From: Siphonodentalium dalli | Lineage: Eukaryota > Mollusca > Scaphopoda > Gadilida > Siphonodentaliidae | Direction: 5' to 3' | Length of the DNA stretch: 64,000 bases | NCBI GenBank assembly: GCA_032622095.1 | Contig: CP136062.1 | Location: forward strand, 14,161,710-14,225,709 | Shown here: positions 51,901 to 64,000 of the stretch, piece after piece | Layout: each line of letters begins with the position of its first letter | How positions within the stretch are numbered: the first letter of the stretch is position 1 | The notes under the pieces: generated by a model | What the model was told of the DNA's origin: nothing | The model's input: only the letters and a program-made list of their open reading frames with translations | Database searches by the model: none | Position numbers and translations under genes: made by a program

Positions 51901-54900
51901 TCCGGAGTTGTTGTCGTCACAGTAGTTGTTGTCATTGTAGTTGTTGTCGCTGTAGTTGTTATCACTGTAGTTGATGTCGCCGGAGTTGTTGTCGTCACAG
52001 TAGTTGTTGTCGCTGTAGTTGTTGTCGCCGGAGTTGTTGTCGTTGTAGTTGTTGTGGCCGGAGTTGTTGTCACAGTAGTTGTTGTCGCTGTGGTTGTTGT
52101 CGCTGTAGTTGTTGTCGCTGTAGTTGTTGTCACAGTAGTTGTTGTCGCTGTGGTTGTTGTCGTGTGAATTGTTGTCGTCGCAGTAGTTGTTGTCGCAGTA
52201 GTCGATGTCGCTGTAGTTGTTGTCGCCACAGTAGTTGTCGCTGTAGTTGTTGTCGCCGGAGTTGTTGTCGTTGTAGATGTTGTCGCCGGAGTTGTTGTCG
52301 TCACAGTAGTTGTTGTCGCTGTAGTTGTTGTCGACGGAGCTGTTGTCGTCACAGTGGTTGTTGCTGCTGTAGTCGTTGTGGCTGTAGTTGTTGTATCCGA
52401 AGTTGTTGTCGTCACAGTAGTTGTCGTTGTAGTTGTTGTCGCTGTAGTTGTTGTCACTGTAGTTGATGTCGCCGGAGTTGTTGTCGTCACAGTAGTTGTT
52501 GTCGCTGTAGTTGTTGTCGCATGAGTTGTTGTCGTCACAGTAGTTGTTGTCGCTGTAGTTGTTGTCGCTGTAGTTGTTGTCACAGTAGTTGTTGTCGCTG
52601 TGGTTGTTGTCGTCGGAATTGTTGTCGTCGCAGTAGTCGTTGTCGCAGTAGTTGTTGTCGCTGTAGTTGTTGTCGCCACAGTAGTTGTTGTCGCTGTAGT
52701 TGTTTCATCCGGAGTTGTGGTCGCTGTAGTTGTTGCCGCCGGAGTTGTTGTTGTCACAGTAGTTGTTGTCACTGTAGTAGTTGTCGTTGTAGTTGTTGTC
52801 GCTGTAGTTGTTGTCAATGTAGTTGATGTCGCCGGAGTTGTTGTCGTCACAGTAGTTGTTGTCGATGTAGTTGTTGTCGCAGGAGTTGTTGTCGTCACAG
52901 TGGTTGTTGTCGCTGTAATTGTTGTCGCTGTAGTTGTCGTCACAGTAGTTGTTGTCGCTGTAGTTGTTGTCACCGGAGTTGTTGTTGTTGTAGTTGTTGT
53001 CGCCGGAGTTGTTGTGGTCACAGTGGTTGTTGTCGCTGTAGTCGTTGTGGCTGTAGTTGTTGTATCTGGAGTTGTTGTCGCAACAGTTGTTGCCGCCGGA
53101 GTTGTTGTCGTCACAGTAGTTGTTGTGACTGTAGTTGTTGTCGCTGTAGTTGTTGTCGATGTAGTTGTTGTCACTGTAGTTGTGGTCGCAGGAGTTGTTG
53201 TCGTCACAGTATTTGTTGTCGCTGTAGTTGTTGTCGCTGGAGTTGTTGTCGTTGTAGTTGTTGTCGACGGAGTTGTCGTCGTCACAGTAGTTGTTGTCGA
53301 TGTAGTTGTCGATGTAGTTGTTGTCGTCACAGAAGTTGTTGTCACTGTAGGTGTTGTCACAGTAAGTGATGTCGCCGGAATTGTTGTCGCTGTAGTTGTT
53401 GTCGCTGTAGTTGTTGTCGCCGGAATTGTTGTCGTCACAGTAGTTGTTGTCGCTGTAGTTGTTGACGTTGTAGTTGTTGTCGCTGTAGTTGTTGTCACTA
53501 TAGTTGTTGTCGCTGAAGTTGTTGTCGCTGTAGTTGTTGTCGCTGTAGTTGTTGTCACAGTAGTTGTTGTCGCTGTAAGTGTTGTCGACGGAGTTGTTGT
53601 CGTCGCAGTAGTTGTTGTCGCAGTAGTTGTTGTCGCTGTAGTTGTTGTCGTCACAGTAGTTGTTGTCGCCGGAGTTGTTGTCGTTGTACTTGTTGTCGCC
53701 GGAGTTGTTGTCGTCGCAGTAGTTGTTGTCGCTGTAGTTGTTGTCGCTGTAGTTGTTGTCACAGTAGTTGTTGTCGCTGTAAGTGTTGTCGTCGGTGTTG
53801 TTGTCGTCGCAGTAGTTGTTGTCGCTGTAGTTGTTGTCGCCGGAGTTGTTGTCGTTGTAGTTGTTGTCGCCGGAGTTGTTGTCGTCACATTGGTTGTTGT
53901 CGCTGTAGTCGTTGTGGCTGTAGTTGTTGTATCCGGAGTTGTTGTCGCCGGAGTTGTTGTCGTCACAGTAGTTGTTGTGGATGTAGTTGTTGTCGCTGTA
54001 GTTGTTGTCGCTGTAGCTGTTGTCACCGGAGTTGTTGTCGCTGAAGTTGTTGTCGCCGGAGTTGTTGTCGTCACAGTCGTTGCTGTAGTTGTTGTCGCCG
54101 GAGTTGTAGTCGCTGTAGTCGTTGTCGCTGTAGTTGTTGTCGCAGGAGTTGTTGTCGGCACAGTAGTTGTTGTCGCTGTAGTTGTCACAGTAGTTGTTGT
54201 CGATGTAGTTGTTGTCGTCACAGTAGTTGTTGTCGCCGGAGTTGTAGTCGCTGTAGTCGTTGACGCTGTAGTTGTTGTCGCAGGAGTTGTTGTCGTCACA
54301 GTAATTGTTGGCGCTGTAGTTGTTGTCACAGTAGTTGTTGTCGCTGTGGTTGTTGTCGATGCAGTCGTTGTCGCTGTATTTGTTGTCGCCACAGTTGTTG
54401 TCACTGTAGTTGTTGTCGCTGTTGTTGTTGTCACAGTAGTTGTTGTCGCTGTGGTTGTTGTCGTGTGAATTGTTGTTGTCGCAGTAGTTGTTGTCTCCAC
54501 AGTAGTTGTTGTCGCTGGAGTTGTTGTCGCTGTAGTTGTTGTCTCCACAGTAGTTGTTGTCGCTGGAGTTGTTGTCGCTGTAGTTGTTGTATCCACAGTA
54601 GTTGTTGTCGCTGGAGTTGTTGTCGCTGTAGTTGTTGTCGTCGGAGTTGTTGTCGTTGTAGTGATTGTCGCCGGAGTTGTTGTCGTCACAGTAGTTGTTG
54701 TCGCTGTAGTTGTTGTCGACGGAGCTGTTGTCGTCACAGTAGTTGTTGTCGCTGTAGTTGTTGTCGCCGGATTTGTTGTCGTTGTAGTTGTTGTCGCCGG
54801 AGTTGTTGGCGTCACAGTAGTTGTTGCAGCTGTAGTCGTTGTGGCTGTAGTTGTTGTATCCGGAGTTGTTGTCGTCACAGTAGTTGTTGTCATTGTAGTT

Positions 54901-57900
54901 GTTGTCGCTGTAGTTGTTATCACTGTAGTTGATGTCGCCGGAGTTGTTGTCGTCACAGTAGTTGTTGTCGCTGTAGTTGTTGTCGCCGGAGTTGTTGTCG
55001 TTGTAGTTGTTAGGGCCGGAGTTGTTGTCACAGTAGTTGTTGTCGCTGTGGTTGTTGTCGCTGTAGTTGTTGTCGCTGTAGTTGTTGTCACAGTAGTTGT
55101 TGTCGCTGTGGTTGTTGTCGTGTGAATTGTTGTCGTCGCAGTAGTTGTTGTCGCAGTAGTCGATGTCGCTGTAGTTGTTGTCGCCACAGTAGTTGTCGCT
55201 GTAGTTGTTGTCGCCGGAGTTGTTGTCGTTGTAGATGTTGTCGCCGGAGTTGTTGTCGTCACAGTAGTTGTTGTCGCTGTAGTTGTTGTCGACGGAGCTG
55301 TTGTCGTCACAGTGGTTGTTGCTGCTGTAGTCGTTGTGGCTGTAGTTGTTGTATCCGAAGTTGTTGTCGTCACAGTAGTTGTCGTTGTAGTTGTTGTCGA
55401 TGTAGTTGTTGTCACTGTAGTTGATGTCGCCGGAGTTGTTGTCGTCACAGTAGTTGTTGTCGCTGTAGTTGTTGTCGCATGAGTTGTTGTCGTCACAGTA
55501 GTTGTTGTCGCTGTAGTTGTTGTCGCTGTAGTTGTTGTCACAGTAGTTGTTGTCGCTGTGGTTGTTGTCGTCGGAATTGTTGTCGTCGCAGTAGTCGTTG
55601 TCGCAGTAGTTGTTGTCGCTGTAGTTGTTGTCGCCACAGTAGTTGTTGTCGCTGTAGTTGTTTCATCCGGAGTTGTGGTCGCTGTATTTGTTGCCGCCGG
55701 AGTTGTTGTCGTCACAGTAGTTGTTGTCACTGTAGTAGTTGTCGTTGTAGTTGTTGTCGCTGTAGTTGTTGTCACTGTAGTTGATGTCGCCGGAGTTGTT
55801 GTCGTCACAGTAGTTGTTGTCGCTGTAGTTGTTGTCGCAGGAGTTGTTGTCGTCACAGTGGTTGTTGTCGCTGTAATTGTTGTCGCTGTAGTTGTCGTCA
55901 CAGTAGTTGTTGTCGCTGTAGTTGTTGTCGCCGGAGTTGTTGTTGTTGTAGTTGTTGTCGCCGGAGTTGTTGTGGTCACAGTGGTTGTTGTCGCTGTAGT
56001 CGTTGTGGCTGTAGTTGTTGTATCTGGAGTTGTTGTCGCAACAGTTGTTGCCGCCGGAGTTGTTGTCGTCACAGTAGTTGTTGTGACTGTAGTTGTTGTC
56101 GCTGTAGTTGTTGTCGCTGTAGTTGTTGTCACTGTAGTTGATGTCGCAGGAGTTGTTGTCGTCACAGTATTTGTTGTCGCTGTAGTTGTTGTCGCTGGAG
56201 TTGTTGTCGTTGTAGTTGTTGTCGACGGAGTTGTCGTCGTCACAGTAGTTGTTGTCGATGTAGTTGTTGTCGATGTAGTTGTTGTCGTCACAGTAGTTGT
56301 TGTCACTGTAGGTGTTGTCACAGTAAGTGATGTCGCCGGAATTGTTGTCGCTGTAGTTGTTGTCGCTGTAGTTGTTGTCGCCGGAATTGTTGTCGTCACA
56401 GTAGTTGTTGTCGCTGTAGTTGTTGACGTTGTAGTTGTTGTCGCTGTAGTTGTTGTCACTATAGTTGTTGTCGCTGAAGTTGTTATCGCTGTAGTTGTTG
56501 TCGCTGTAGTTGTTGTCACAGTAGTTGTTGTCGCTGTAAGTGTTGTCGACGGAGTTGTTGTCGTCGCAGTAGTTGTTGTCGCAGTAGTTGTTGTCGCTGT
56601 AGTTGTTGTCGTCACAGTAGTTGTTGTCGCCGGAGTTGTTGTCGTTGTACTTGTTGTCGCCGGAGTTGTTGTCGTCACAGTAGTTGTTGTCGCTGTAGTT
56701 GTTGTCGCTGTAGTTGTTGTCACAGTAGTTGTTGTCGCTGTAAGTGTTGTCGTCGGAGTTGTTGTCGTCGCAGTAGTTGTTGTCGCTGTAGTTGTTGTCG
56801 CCGGAGTTGTTGTCGTTGTAGTTGTTGTCGCCGGAGTTGTTGTCGTCACAGTGGTTGTTGTCGCTGTAGTCGTTGTGGCTGTAGTTGTTGTATCCGGAGT
56901 TGTTGTCGCCGGAGTTGTTGTCGTCACAGTAGTTGTTGTGGATGTAGTTGTTGTCGCCGGAGTTGTTGTCGTCACAGTAGTTGTTGTCGTTGTAGTTGTT
57001 GTCGCTGTAGTTGTTGTCACTATTGTGGTTGTCGCTGTAGTTGTTGTCGCCGGAGTTGTAGTCGCTGTTGTCGTTGTCGCTGTAGTTGTTGTCGCAGGAG
57101 TTGTTGTCCCTGTAGTTGTTGTCGCTGTAGTTGTTGTCAATGTAGTTGTTGTCGCTGTGGTTGTTGTCGTGTGAATTGTTGTCGTCGCAGTAGTTGTTGT
57201 CGCAGTAGTCGATGTCGCTGTAGTTGTTGTCGCCACCGTAGTTGTCACTGTAGTTGTTGTCGCCGGAGTTGTTGTCGTTGTAGTTGTTGTCGCTGGAGTT
57301 GTTGTCGTCACAGTAGTTGTTGTCGCTGTAGTTGTTGTCGACGGAGCTGTTGTCGTCACAGTGGTTGTTTCTGCTGTAGTCGTTGTGGCTGTAGTTGTTG
57401 TATCCGAAGTTGTTGTCGTCACAGTAGTTGTCGTTGTAGTTGTTGTCGCTATAGTTGTTGTCACTGTAGTTGATGTCGCCGGAGTTGTTGTCGTCACAGT
57501 AGTTGTTGTCGCCGGAGTTGTTGTCGTTGTAGTTGTTGTCGCCGGAGTTATTGTCGTCACAGTGGTTGTTGTCGTTGTGGCTGTAGTTGTTGTATCCGGA
57601 GTTGTTGTCGCTGTAGTTGTTGCCGCTGTAGTTGTTGTCGCTGTAGTTGTTGTCACTGTAGTTGATGTCGCAGGAGTTGTTGTCGTCACAGTATTTGTTG
57701 TCGCTGTAGTTGTTGTCGCTGGAGTTGTTGTCGGTGTAGTTGTTGTCGACGGAGTTGTCGTCTTCACAGTAGTTGTTGTCGTTGTAGTTGTTGTCGATGT
57801 AGTTATTGTCGTCACAGTAGTTGTTGTCACTGTAGGTGTTGTCACAGTAAGTGATGTCGCCGGAATTGTTGTCGCTGTAGTTGTTGTCGCTGTAGTTGTT

Positions 57901-60900
57901 GTCGCCGGAATTGTTGTCGTCACAGTAGTTGTTGTCGCTGTAGTTGTTGTCGTTGTAGTTGTTGTCGCTGTAGTTGTTGTCACTATAGTTGTTGTCGCTG
58001 TAGTTGTTGTCGCTGTAGTTGATGTCACAGTAGTTGTTGTCGCTGTAAGTGTTGTCGTCGGAGTTGTTGTCGCTGTAGTTGTTGTCACTATAGTTGTTGT
58101 CGCTGTAGTTGTTGTCGCTGTAGTTGATGTCACAGTAGTTGTTGTCGCTGTAAGTGTTGTCGCCACAGTAGTTGTCGCTGTAGTTGTTGTCGACGGAGCT
58201 GTTGTCGTCACAGTGGTTGTTGCTGCTGTAGTCGTTGTGGCTGTAGTTGTTGTATCCGAAGTTGTTGTCGTCACAGTAGTTGTCGTTGTAGATGTTGTCG
58301 CTGTAGTTGTTGTCACTGTAGTTGATGTCGCCGGAGTTGTTGTCGTCACAGTAGTTGTTGTCGCTGTAGTTGTTGTCGCATGAGTTGTTGTCGTCACAGT
58401 AGTTGTTGTCGCTGTAGTTGTTGTCGCTGTAGTTGTTGTCACAGTAGTTGTTGTCGCTGTGGTTGTTGTCGTCGGAATTGTTGTCGTCGCAGTAGTCGTT
58501 GTCGCAGTAGTTGTTGTCGCTGTAGTTGTTGTCGCCACAGTAGTTGTTGTCGCTGTAGTTGTTTCATCCGGAGTTGTGGTCGCTGTAGTTGTTGCCGCCG
58601 GAGTTGTTGTCGTCACAGTAGTCGTTGTCACTGTAGTAGTTGTCGTTGTAGTTGTTGTCGCTGTAGTTGTTGTCACTATAGTTGTTGTCGCTGTAGTTGT
58701 TGTCGCTGTAGTTGATGTCACAGTAGTTGTTGTCGCTGTAAGTGTTGTCGCCACAGTAGTTGTCGCTGTAGTTGTTATCGCCGGAGTTGTTGTCGTTGTA
58801 GATGTTGTCGCCGGAGTTGTTGTCGTCACAGTAGTTGTTGTCGCTGTAGTTGTTGTCGACGGAGCTGTTGTCGTCACAGTGGTTGTTGCTGCTGTAGTCG
58901 TTGTGGCTGTAGTTGTTGTATCCGAAGTTGTTGTCGTCACAGTAGTTGTCGTTGTAGTTGTTGTCGCTGTAGTTGTTGTCACTGTAGTTGATGTCGCCGG
59001 AGTTGTTGTCGTCACAGTAGTTGTTGTCGCTGTAGTTGTTGTCGCATGAGTTGTTGTCGTCACAGTAGTTGTTGTCGCTGTAGTTGTTGTCGCTGTAGTT
59101 GTTGTCACAGTAGTTGTTGTCGCTGTGGTTGTTGTCGTCGGAATTGTTGTCGTCGCAGTAGTCGTTGTCGCAGTAGTTGTTGTCGCTGTAGTTGTTGTCG
59201 CCACAGTAGTTGTTGTCGCTGTAGTTGTTTCATCCGGAGTTGTGGTCGCTGTAGTTGTTGCCGCCGGAGTTGTTGTCGTCACAGTAGTTGTTGTCACTGT
59301 AGTAGTTGTCGTTGTAGTTGTTGTCGCTGTAGTTGTTGTCACTGTAGTTGATGTCGCCGGAGTTGTTGTCGTCACAGTAGTTGTTGTCGCTGTAGTTGTT
59401 GTCGCAGGAGTTGTTGTCGTCACAGTGGTTGTTGTCGCTGTAATTGTTGTCGCTGTAGTTGTCGTCACAGTAGTTGTTGTCGCTGTAGTTGTTGTCGCCG
59501 GAGTTGTTGTTGTTGTAGTTGTTGTCGCCGGAGTTGTTGTGGTCACAGTGGTTGTTGTCGCTGTGGTCGTTGTGGCTGTAGTTGTTGTATCTGGAGTTGT
59601 TGTCGCAACAGTTGTTGCCGCCGGAGTTGTTGTCGTCACAGTAGTTGTTGTGACTGTAGTTGTTGTTGCTGTAGTTGTTGTCGCTGTAGTTGTTGTCACT
59701 GTAGTTGATGTCGCCGGAGTTGTTGTCGTCACAGTAGTTGTTGTCGCTGTAGTTGTTGTCGCAGGAGTTGTTGTCGTCACAGTGGTTGTTGTCGCTGTAA
59801 TTGTTGTCGCTGTAGTTGTCGTCACAGTAGTTGTTGTCGCTGTAGTTGTTGTCGCCGGAGTTGTTGTTGTTGTAGTTGTTGTCGCCGGAGTTGTTGTGGT
59901 CACAGTGGTTGTTGTCGCTGTAGTCGTTGTGGCTGTAGTTGTTGTATCTGGAGTTGTTGTCGCAACAGTTGTTGCCGCCGGAGTTGTTGTCGTCACAGTA
60001 GTTGTTGTGACTGTAGTTGTTGTCGCTGTAGTTGTTGTCGCTGTAGTTGTTGTCACTGTAGTTGATGTCGCAGGAGTTGTTGTCGTCACAGTATTTGTTG
60101 TCGCTGTAGTTGTTGTCGCTGGAGTTGTTGTCGTTGTAGTTGTTGTCGACGGAGTTGTCGTCGTCACAGTAGTTGTTGTCGATGTAGTTGTTGTCGATGT
60201 AGTTGTTGTCGTCACAGTAGTTGTTGTCACTGTAGGTGTTGTCACAGTAAGTGATGTCGCCGGAATTGTTGTCGCTGTAGTTGTTGTCGCTGTAGTTGTT
60301 GTCGCCGGAATTGTTGTCGTCACAGTAGTTGTTGTCGCTGTAGTTGTTGACGTTGTAGTTGTTGTCGCTGTAGTTGTTGTCACTATAGTTGTTGTCGCTG
60401 AAGTTGTTGTCGCTGTAGTTGTTGTCGCTGTAGTTGTTGTCACAGTAGTTGTTGTCGCTGTAAGTGTTGTCGACGGAGTTGTTGTCGTCGCAGTAGTTGT
60501 TGTCGCAGTAGTTGTTGTCGCTGTAGTTGTTGTCGTCACAGTAGTTGTTGTCGCCGGAGTTGTTGTCGTTGTACTTGTTGTCGCCGGAGTTGTTGTCGTC
60601 ACAGTAGTTGTTGTCGCTGTAGTTGTTGTCGCTGTAGTTGTTGTCACAGTAGTTGTTGTCGCTGTAAGTGTTGTCGTCGGAGTTGTTGTCGTCGCAGTAG
60701 TTGTTGTCGCTGTAGTTGTTGTCGCCGGAGTTGTTGTCGTTGTAGTTGTTGTCGCCGGAGTTGTTGTCGTCACAGTGGTTGTTGTCGCTGTAGTCGTTGT
60801 GGCTGTAGTTGTTGTATCCGGAGTTGTTGTCGCCGGAGTTGTTGTCGTCACAGTAGTTGTTGTGGATGTAGTTGTTGTCGCTGGAGTTGTTGTCGTCACA

Positions 60901-63900
60901 GTAGTTGTTGTCGTTGTAGTTGTTGTCGCTGTAGTTGTTGTCACTATTGTGGTTGTCGCTGTAGTTGTTGTCGCCGGAGTTGTAGTCGCTGTAGTCGTTG
61001 TCGCTGTAGTTGTTGTCGCAGGAGTTGTTGTCCCTGTAGTTGTTGTCGCTGTAGTTGTTGTCAATGTAGTTGTTGTCGCTGTGGTTGTTGTCGTGTGAAT
61101 TGTTGTCGTCGCAGTAGTTGTTGTCGCAGTAGTCGATGTCGCTGTAGTTGTTGTCGCCACCGTAGTTGTCACTGTAGTTGTTGTCGCCGGAGTTGTTGTC
61201 GTTGTAGTTGTTGTCGCTGGAGTTGTTGTCGTCACAGTAGTTGTTGTCGCTGTAGTTGTTGTCGACGGAGCTGTTGTCGTCACAGTGGTTGTTTCTGCTG
61301 TAGTCGTTGTGGCTGTAGTTGTTGTATCCGAAGTTGTTGTCGTCACAGTAGTTGTCGTTGTAGTTGTTGTCGCTGTAGTTGTTGTCACTGTAGTTGATGT
61401 CGCCGGAGTTGTTGTCGTCACAGTAGTTGTTGTCGCCGGAGTTGTTGTCGTTGTAGTTGTTGTCGCCGGAGTTATTGTCGTCACAGTGGTTGTTGTCGTT
61501 GTGGCTGTAGTTGTTGTATCCGGAGTTGTTGTCGCTGTAGTTGTTGCCGCTGTAGTTGTTGTCGCTGTAGTTGTTGTCACTGTAGTTGATGTCGCAGGAG
61601 TTGTTGTCGTCACAGTATTTGTTGTCGCTGTAGTTGTTGTCGCTGGAGTTGTTGTCGGTGTAGTTGTTGTCGACGGAGTTGTCGTCGTCACAGTAGTTGT
61701 TGTCGTTGTAGTTGTTGTCGATGTAGTTATTGTCGTCACAGTAGTTGTTGTCACTGTAGGTGTTGTCACAGTAAGTGATGTCGCCGGAATTGTTGTCGCT
61801 GTAGTTGTTGTCGCTGTAGTTGTTGTCGCCGGAATTGTTGTCGTCACAGTAGTTGTTGTCGCTGTAGTTGTTGTCGTTGTAGTTGTTGTCGCTGTAGTTG
61901 TTGTCACTATAGTTGTTGTCGCTGTAGTTGTTGTCGCTGTAGTTGATGTCACAGTAGTTGTTGTCGCTGTAAGTGTTGTCGTCGGAGTTGTTGTCGTCGC
62001 AGTAGTTGTTGTCGCAGTAGTTGTTGTCGCTGTGATTGTTGTCGTCACAGTAGTTGTTGTCGCCGGAGTTGTTGTCGTTGTACTTGTTGTCGCCGGAGTT
62101 GTTGTCGTCACAGTAGTTGTTGTCGCTGTAGTTGTTGTCGCTGTAGTTGGTGTCGCAACAGTTGTTGTCGTCACGGTAGATGTTGTCGCTGTAGTTGATG
62201 TCGCCGGAGTTGTTGTCGTCACAGTAGTTGTTGTCGCTGTAGTTGTTGTCGCTGTAGTTGATGTCGCGGGAGTTGTTGTCGTCACAGTAGTTGTTGTCGC
62301 TGTAGTTGTTGTCGCCGGAGTTGTTGTCGTTGTAGTTGTTGTCGCCGGAGTTGTTGTCGTCACAGTGATTGGTGTCGCTGTAGTCGTTGTGGCTGTAGTT
62401 GTTGTATCCGGAGTTGTTGTCACTGTAATTGTTGCCGCCAGAGTTGTTGTCGTCTCAGTACTTGTTGTCGATGTAGTTGTTGTCGATGTTGTTGTTGTCG
62501 CTGGAGTTGTTGTCGTCACACTAGTTGTTGTCGTTGTAGTTGTTGTCGCTGTAGTTGTTGTCAATATAGTTGTTGTCGCTGGAGTTGTTGTCGTCACAGT
62601 AGTTGTTGTCGCTGTAGTTGTTGTCGCCGGAGTTGTTGTCGTTGTAGTTGTTGTCGCCGGAGTTGTTGTCGTCACAGTGGTTGGTGTCGTTGTGGCTGTA
62701 GTTGTTGTATCCGGAGTTGTTGTCGCTGTAGTTGTTGTCGCAGGAGTTGTTGTCGTCACAGTAGTTGTTGTCGCTGTAGTTGTTGCCGCTGTAGTTGTTT
62801 TCTCCACAGTAGTTGTTGTCGCTGTAGTTGTTGTCGTCGGAGTTGTTGTCGTTCTACTTGTTGTCACCGGAGTTGTTGTCGTCAGAGTAGTTGTTGTCGC
62901 TGTAGTTGTTGTCGCTGTAGTTGTTGTCGCCCCAGTTGTTGTCATCACAGTAGATGTTGTCGCTGTAGTTGTTGTCACTGCAGTTGATGTCGCCGGAGTT
63001 GTTGTCGTCACAGTAGTTGTTGTCGCTGTAGTTGTTGTCGCCGGAGTTGTTGTCGTTGTAGTTGTTGTCGCCTGAGTTGTTGTCGTCACATTGGTTGGTG
63101 TCGCTGTAGTCGTGGTGGCTGTAGTTGTTGTATCCGGAGTTGTTGTCGTCACAGTAGTTGTTGTCGATGTAGTTGTTGTCGATGTAGTTGTTGTCACTAT
63201 AGTTGGTGTCGCTGTAGTTGTTGTCGCTGTAGTTGTTGTCGCCGGAGTTGTTGTCGTCACAGTAGTTGTTGTCGCAGTAGTTGTGGCCGCTGTAGTTGTT
63301 GTCGCTGTAGTTGTTGTCGCCACAGTAGTTGTTGTCGCTGTAGTTGTTGTCGACGGAGTTGTTGTCGTTATAGTTGTTGTCACCTGAGTTGTTGTTGTCA
63401 CCGGAGTTGTTGTCGTCACAGTAGTTGGTGTCGCTGTAGTTGTCGTCACAGAAGTTGGTGTCGCTGTAGTTGTTGTCGCCGGAGTTGTTGTCGTCACTGT
63501 AGTTGGTGTCGCTGTAGTTGTTGTCGTTGTAGTTGTTGTCGGAGTTGTTGTCGTCTCAGTAGTTGTTTTCGACGTAGTTGTTGTCGATGTAGTTGTTGTC
63601 GCTGTAGTTGTTGTCGTCACAGTAGTTGTCGTCACAGTAGTTGTTGTCGCTGTAGTTGTTGTCGATGTAGTTGTTGTCGATGTAGTTGTTGTCGTCACAG
63701 TAGTTGTTGTCACTGTAGGTGTTGTCACCGGAGTTGTTGTCGCTGTAGTTGTTGTCGCTGTAGTTGTTGTCGCCGGATTTGTTGTCGTCACAGTAGTTTT
63801 TGTCGTTGTAGTTGTTGTCGCCGGAGTTGTTGTCGCTGTATTTGTTGTCGCCGGAGTTGTTATCGTCACAGTAGTTGTTGTCGCGGGAGTTGTTGTCGCT

Positions 63901-64000
63901 TTATTGTTTGTAGCTGTAGTTGTTGTCGCCGGAGTTGTTGTCGCCGAAGTTGTTGTCATCACAGTAGTTGTTGTCGCTGTAGTTGTTGTCGCTGTAGTTG
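45986..64000 (-). CDS. MUC4-like mucin, exon A: giant Thr-rich domain, partial
   Basis: One minus-strand frame without a stop for 18,015 nt, still open at the window edge; a GTG at 63962 is not a start. It encodes about 6,000 residues of the pentapeptide x-T-T-T-T with x = A, V, P, S, T and rarely D, I, N, K, so nearly four in five residues are Thr. Such a domain would be densely O-glycosylated in a secreted or surface mucin. Near its end it reads [13 protein letters not shown] and reaches a donor GTACGT (45985-45980) in phase 1, fitting exon B. Larger blocks are duplicated at 2,958, 2,925, 2,049, 3,924 and 666 bp, all multiples of three. Long plus-strand Val/Cys frames opposite are shadows. 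No signal peptide is visible, as the 5' end is outside. Confidence 0.85.

Noticed and set aside
46024-63387. Plus-strand frames rich in Val (VVVVAVVVV) or Cys/Ser (SCCRCSCC)
   Set aside because: They are exact shadows of the Thr-repeat frame; the 15-bp unit keeps several frames open. They stop repeatedly, whereas the minus frame never does.
63957-63962. GTG/ATG as the mucin start
   Set aside because: The frame is open upstream to the window edge in the same repeat, so this is an internal Val-Met.

Overview
This is animal nuclear DNA, probably from an invertebrate. It is intron-rich and loaded with minisatellites, and it carries a decayed non-LTR retrotransposon and MITE/SINE-like repeats. 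Repeat style (TGACCTTGACC motifs, foldback elements) loosely suggests a mollusc or another lophotrochozoan, but nothing here fixes the species. There is no sign of prokaryotic gene organisation.

My reading is that one minus-strand gene crosses the whole window and leaves it at both ends: a MUC4-like mucin with the order Thr-rich mucin domain, NIDO, AMOP. Six coding segments can be assembled: exon A 64000-45986 (open to the edge, at least 6,000 codons of [A/V/P/S/T]TTTT pentapeptides), exon B 15549-15440 and exon C 6798-6493 (start and body of NIDO), exon D 3767-3554 (end of NIDO), exon E 2105-1867 (AMOP) and exon F 85-1 (probable end of AMOP, cut by the edge). All five junctions have GT..AG borders and agree in phase (1,0,0,1,0), and the domain order is that of MUC4-type mucins. 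Exon names are local, because the true 5' and 3' ends lie outside.

The most unusual structure is that each of the five introns opens with a tandem array built from its own exon-intron junction. The copies of the exon end plus 5' splice site repeat at 33 bp (exon A), 66-79 bp (exon B), 33 bp (exon C), about 72 bp (exon D) and 140-146 bp (exon E). In every case the functional junction is the copy nearest the exon.

The introns are otherwise mostly repeats. Intron A-B (30.4 kb) is filled by 27.8 kb of a 26-bp satellite whose register runs for 1,070 periods with only two net single-base shifts, and whose variants are largely CpG decay states. Intron B-C holds an antisense, broken LINE reverse transcriptase with a 1.1-kb interruption, a 35-bp minisatellite (about 38 copies), a roughly 290-bp MITE and a tRNA-like SINE head. 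Intron C-D holds a 129-bp array that looks like a tandemly amplified foldback element. Intron D-E holds a 33-bp array.

The long plus-strand Val/Cys-rich frames opposite exon A, and the open frames in the 129-bp, 143-bp and 33-bp arrays, are shadows of repeats whose period is a multiple of three.
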